A stretch of DNA of 6,437 nucleotides from Bacteroidales bacterium. Lineage in GTDB: Bacteria; Bacteroidota; Bacteroidia; Bacteroidales; ML635J-15. The stretch's first letter is position 1, and each line of letters opens with the position of its first letter. Below the pieces are notes generated by a model. The model did no database searches, was not told the DNA's origin, and saw only the letters and a program-made list of their open reading frames with translations. Positions 5,968 through 6,437 of this stretch are shown here, piece by piece. The stretch spans positions 1 to 6,437 of the forward strand of contig JAQVPT010000210.1 of assembly GCA_028701945.1 (NCBI GenBank). The letters are read 5' to 3'. Made by a program: the position numbers and the translations under genes.

Positions 5968-6437
5968 ATGCAAGATAAAAAACATTATAATTTCGAAAAA
6001 GCTCGACTAAACAAAGAAGAAACACTTGAGTTTTTAGACCTCGATTTTCATGATACAGAGTTTGATCAATTAATGAAGAAACGAATTCTAAAGGTTTTGC
6101 TAATTTGTAATAATTACGACAATTTTATGCTCGAAGAAGATGGGCGTATTGATGAGCAAATCTTTAACGAATATATGACTTTGGGCTTAAGGTATCCTCC
6201 AATGTTTATTAGAGTTGATACTCCCGAAAAAGCTTTTGAAAAACTCGAAAACAAAGATATTGATTTGGTAATAACAATGTTGAATATTAGCAATGAAAAT
6301 GCTTTTGAGTTATCAAAAAAGATAAAATCTAAATATAAAAAAATTCCTATTGTTGTTTTAACTCCTTTCTCAAAAGAAATTACCCATAAAATTGAAAAGG
6401 AAGACCTTAGTGCTATTGATTATGTGTTTTGTTGGTT
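5968..6437 (+). CDS. Pseudo-receiver/PEP-pyruvate-binding domain protein, N-terminal part
   Basis: The ATG at 5968 is the first possible start, because an in-frame TAA lies five codons upstream. The frame stays open for 156 codons to the right edge, so the gene is truncated by the window. After a charged 35-residue leader comes a receiver-like fold: LKVLLICNNYDNFMLEEDGRID (41-62), IDLVITMLNIS (98-108), KIPIVVLTPFS (125-135) and LSAIDYVFCW (147-156). The segment DGRIDEQIFNEYMTLGLRYPP (58-78) is what I recognise from large Bacteroidota proteins (about 1000 residues). In those, this domain precedes a PEP/pyruvate-binding domain related to PEP synthase and pyruvate phosphate dikinase. The catalytic domain lies outside the window, so this assignment rests on the N-terminus. 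The receiver phosphate-acceptor position is M104, not aspartate, so it is unlikely to be phosphorylated in the usual way. It lies downstream of the Crp/Fnr-type gene on the same strand. Confidence 0.78.
   Translation, partial: MQDKKHYNFEKARLNKEETLEFLDLDFHDTEFDQLMKKRILKVLLICNNYDNFMLEEDGRIDEQIFNEYMTLGLRYPPMFIRVDTPEKAFEKLENKDIDLVITMLNISNENAFELSKKIKSKYKKIPIVVLTPFSKEITHKIEKEDLSAIDYVFCW

Noticed and set aside
5888..5976. Short open frame (KQITEKAVDLNVKADTNKKE...) before the last gene
   Set aside because: It has no start codon, is closed by a stop just upstream, and matches no family I recognise; it overlaps the beginning of the real gene in another frame.

Overview
The window is AT-rich DNA that looks like a Bacteroidota chromosome, probably from a Bacteroidales-type lineage. 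The evidence is the gene content (a large Crp/Fnr-family regulator, a CxxxCxxCC cysteine-cluster protein, a receiver-like plus PEP/pyruvate-binding family protein, a secreted LamG-type protein), the lack of clear Shine-Dalgarno sequences, and several copies of the Bacteroidota promoter pattern TTTG-N19..22-TAnnTTTG. No rRNA, tRNA, CRISPR array, insertion sequence or phage gene is visible.

Layout: 1-294 (-) is the N-terminal part of a TauE/SafE-type membrane transporter that runs off the left edge. 295-626 is a divergent intergenic region with an unusual promoter architecture: an 11-bp perfect inverted repeat around the promoter of the next gene, and three ATTCA repeats spaced exactly 10 bp apart inside it. 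627-1331 (+) is a small secreted LamG/concanavalin-like protein. A strong hairpin at 1356-1385 separates it from the convergent 1448-2098 (-), a periplasmic cyclophilin. Upstream of that on the same strand is 2248-2856 (-), a YkgJ-type cysteine-cluster protein. A textbook terminator at 2961-2997 ends 3048-4385 (-), a hexameric glutamate dehydrogenase whose coenzyme-pocket residues point to NAD rather than NADP. A 193-bp divergent region follows with a perfect FNR-type palindrome (TTGAT-N4-ATCAA) and a complete Bacteroidota promoter. That promoter drives 4579-5697 (+), a 372-residue Crp/Fnr-family regulator carrying an extra N-terminal sensor-like domain. The window ends in 5968-6437 (+), the start of a pseudo-receiver plus PEP/pyruvate-binding type protein that runs off the right edge.

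The most suggestive grouping is the right half. A glutamate dehydrogenase, a divergent double-domain Crp/Fnr regulator, an FNR-like box between them and a PEP/pyruvate-type protein downstream would fit a small regulatory neighbourhood that links amino-acid catabolism and redox or anaerobic status to central carbon metabolism. This is an inference from position and motifs. The left half is mostly ordinary housekeeping and envelope genes; its main curiosity is the promoter of the LamG gene. I saw no clear evidence of a wholly new defence or mobile system.
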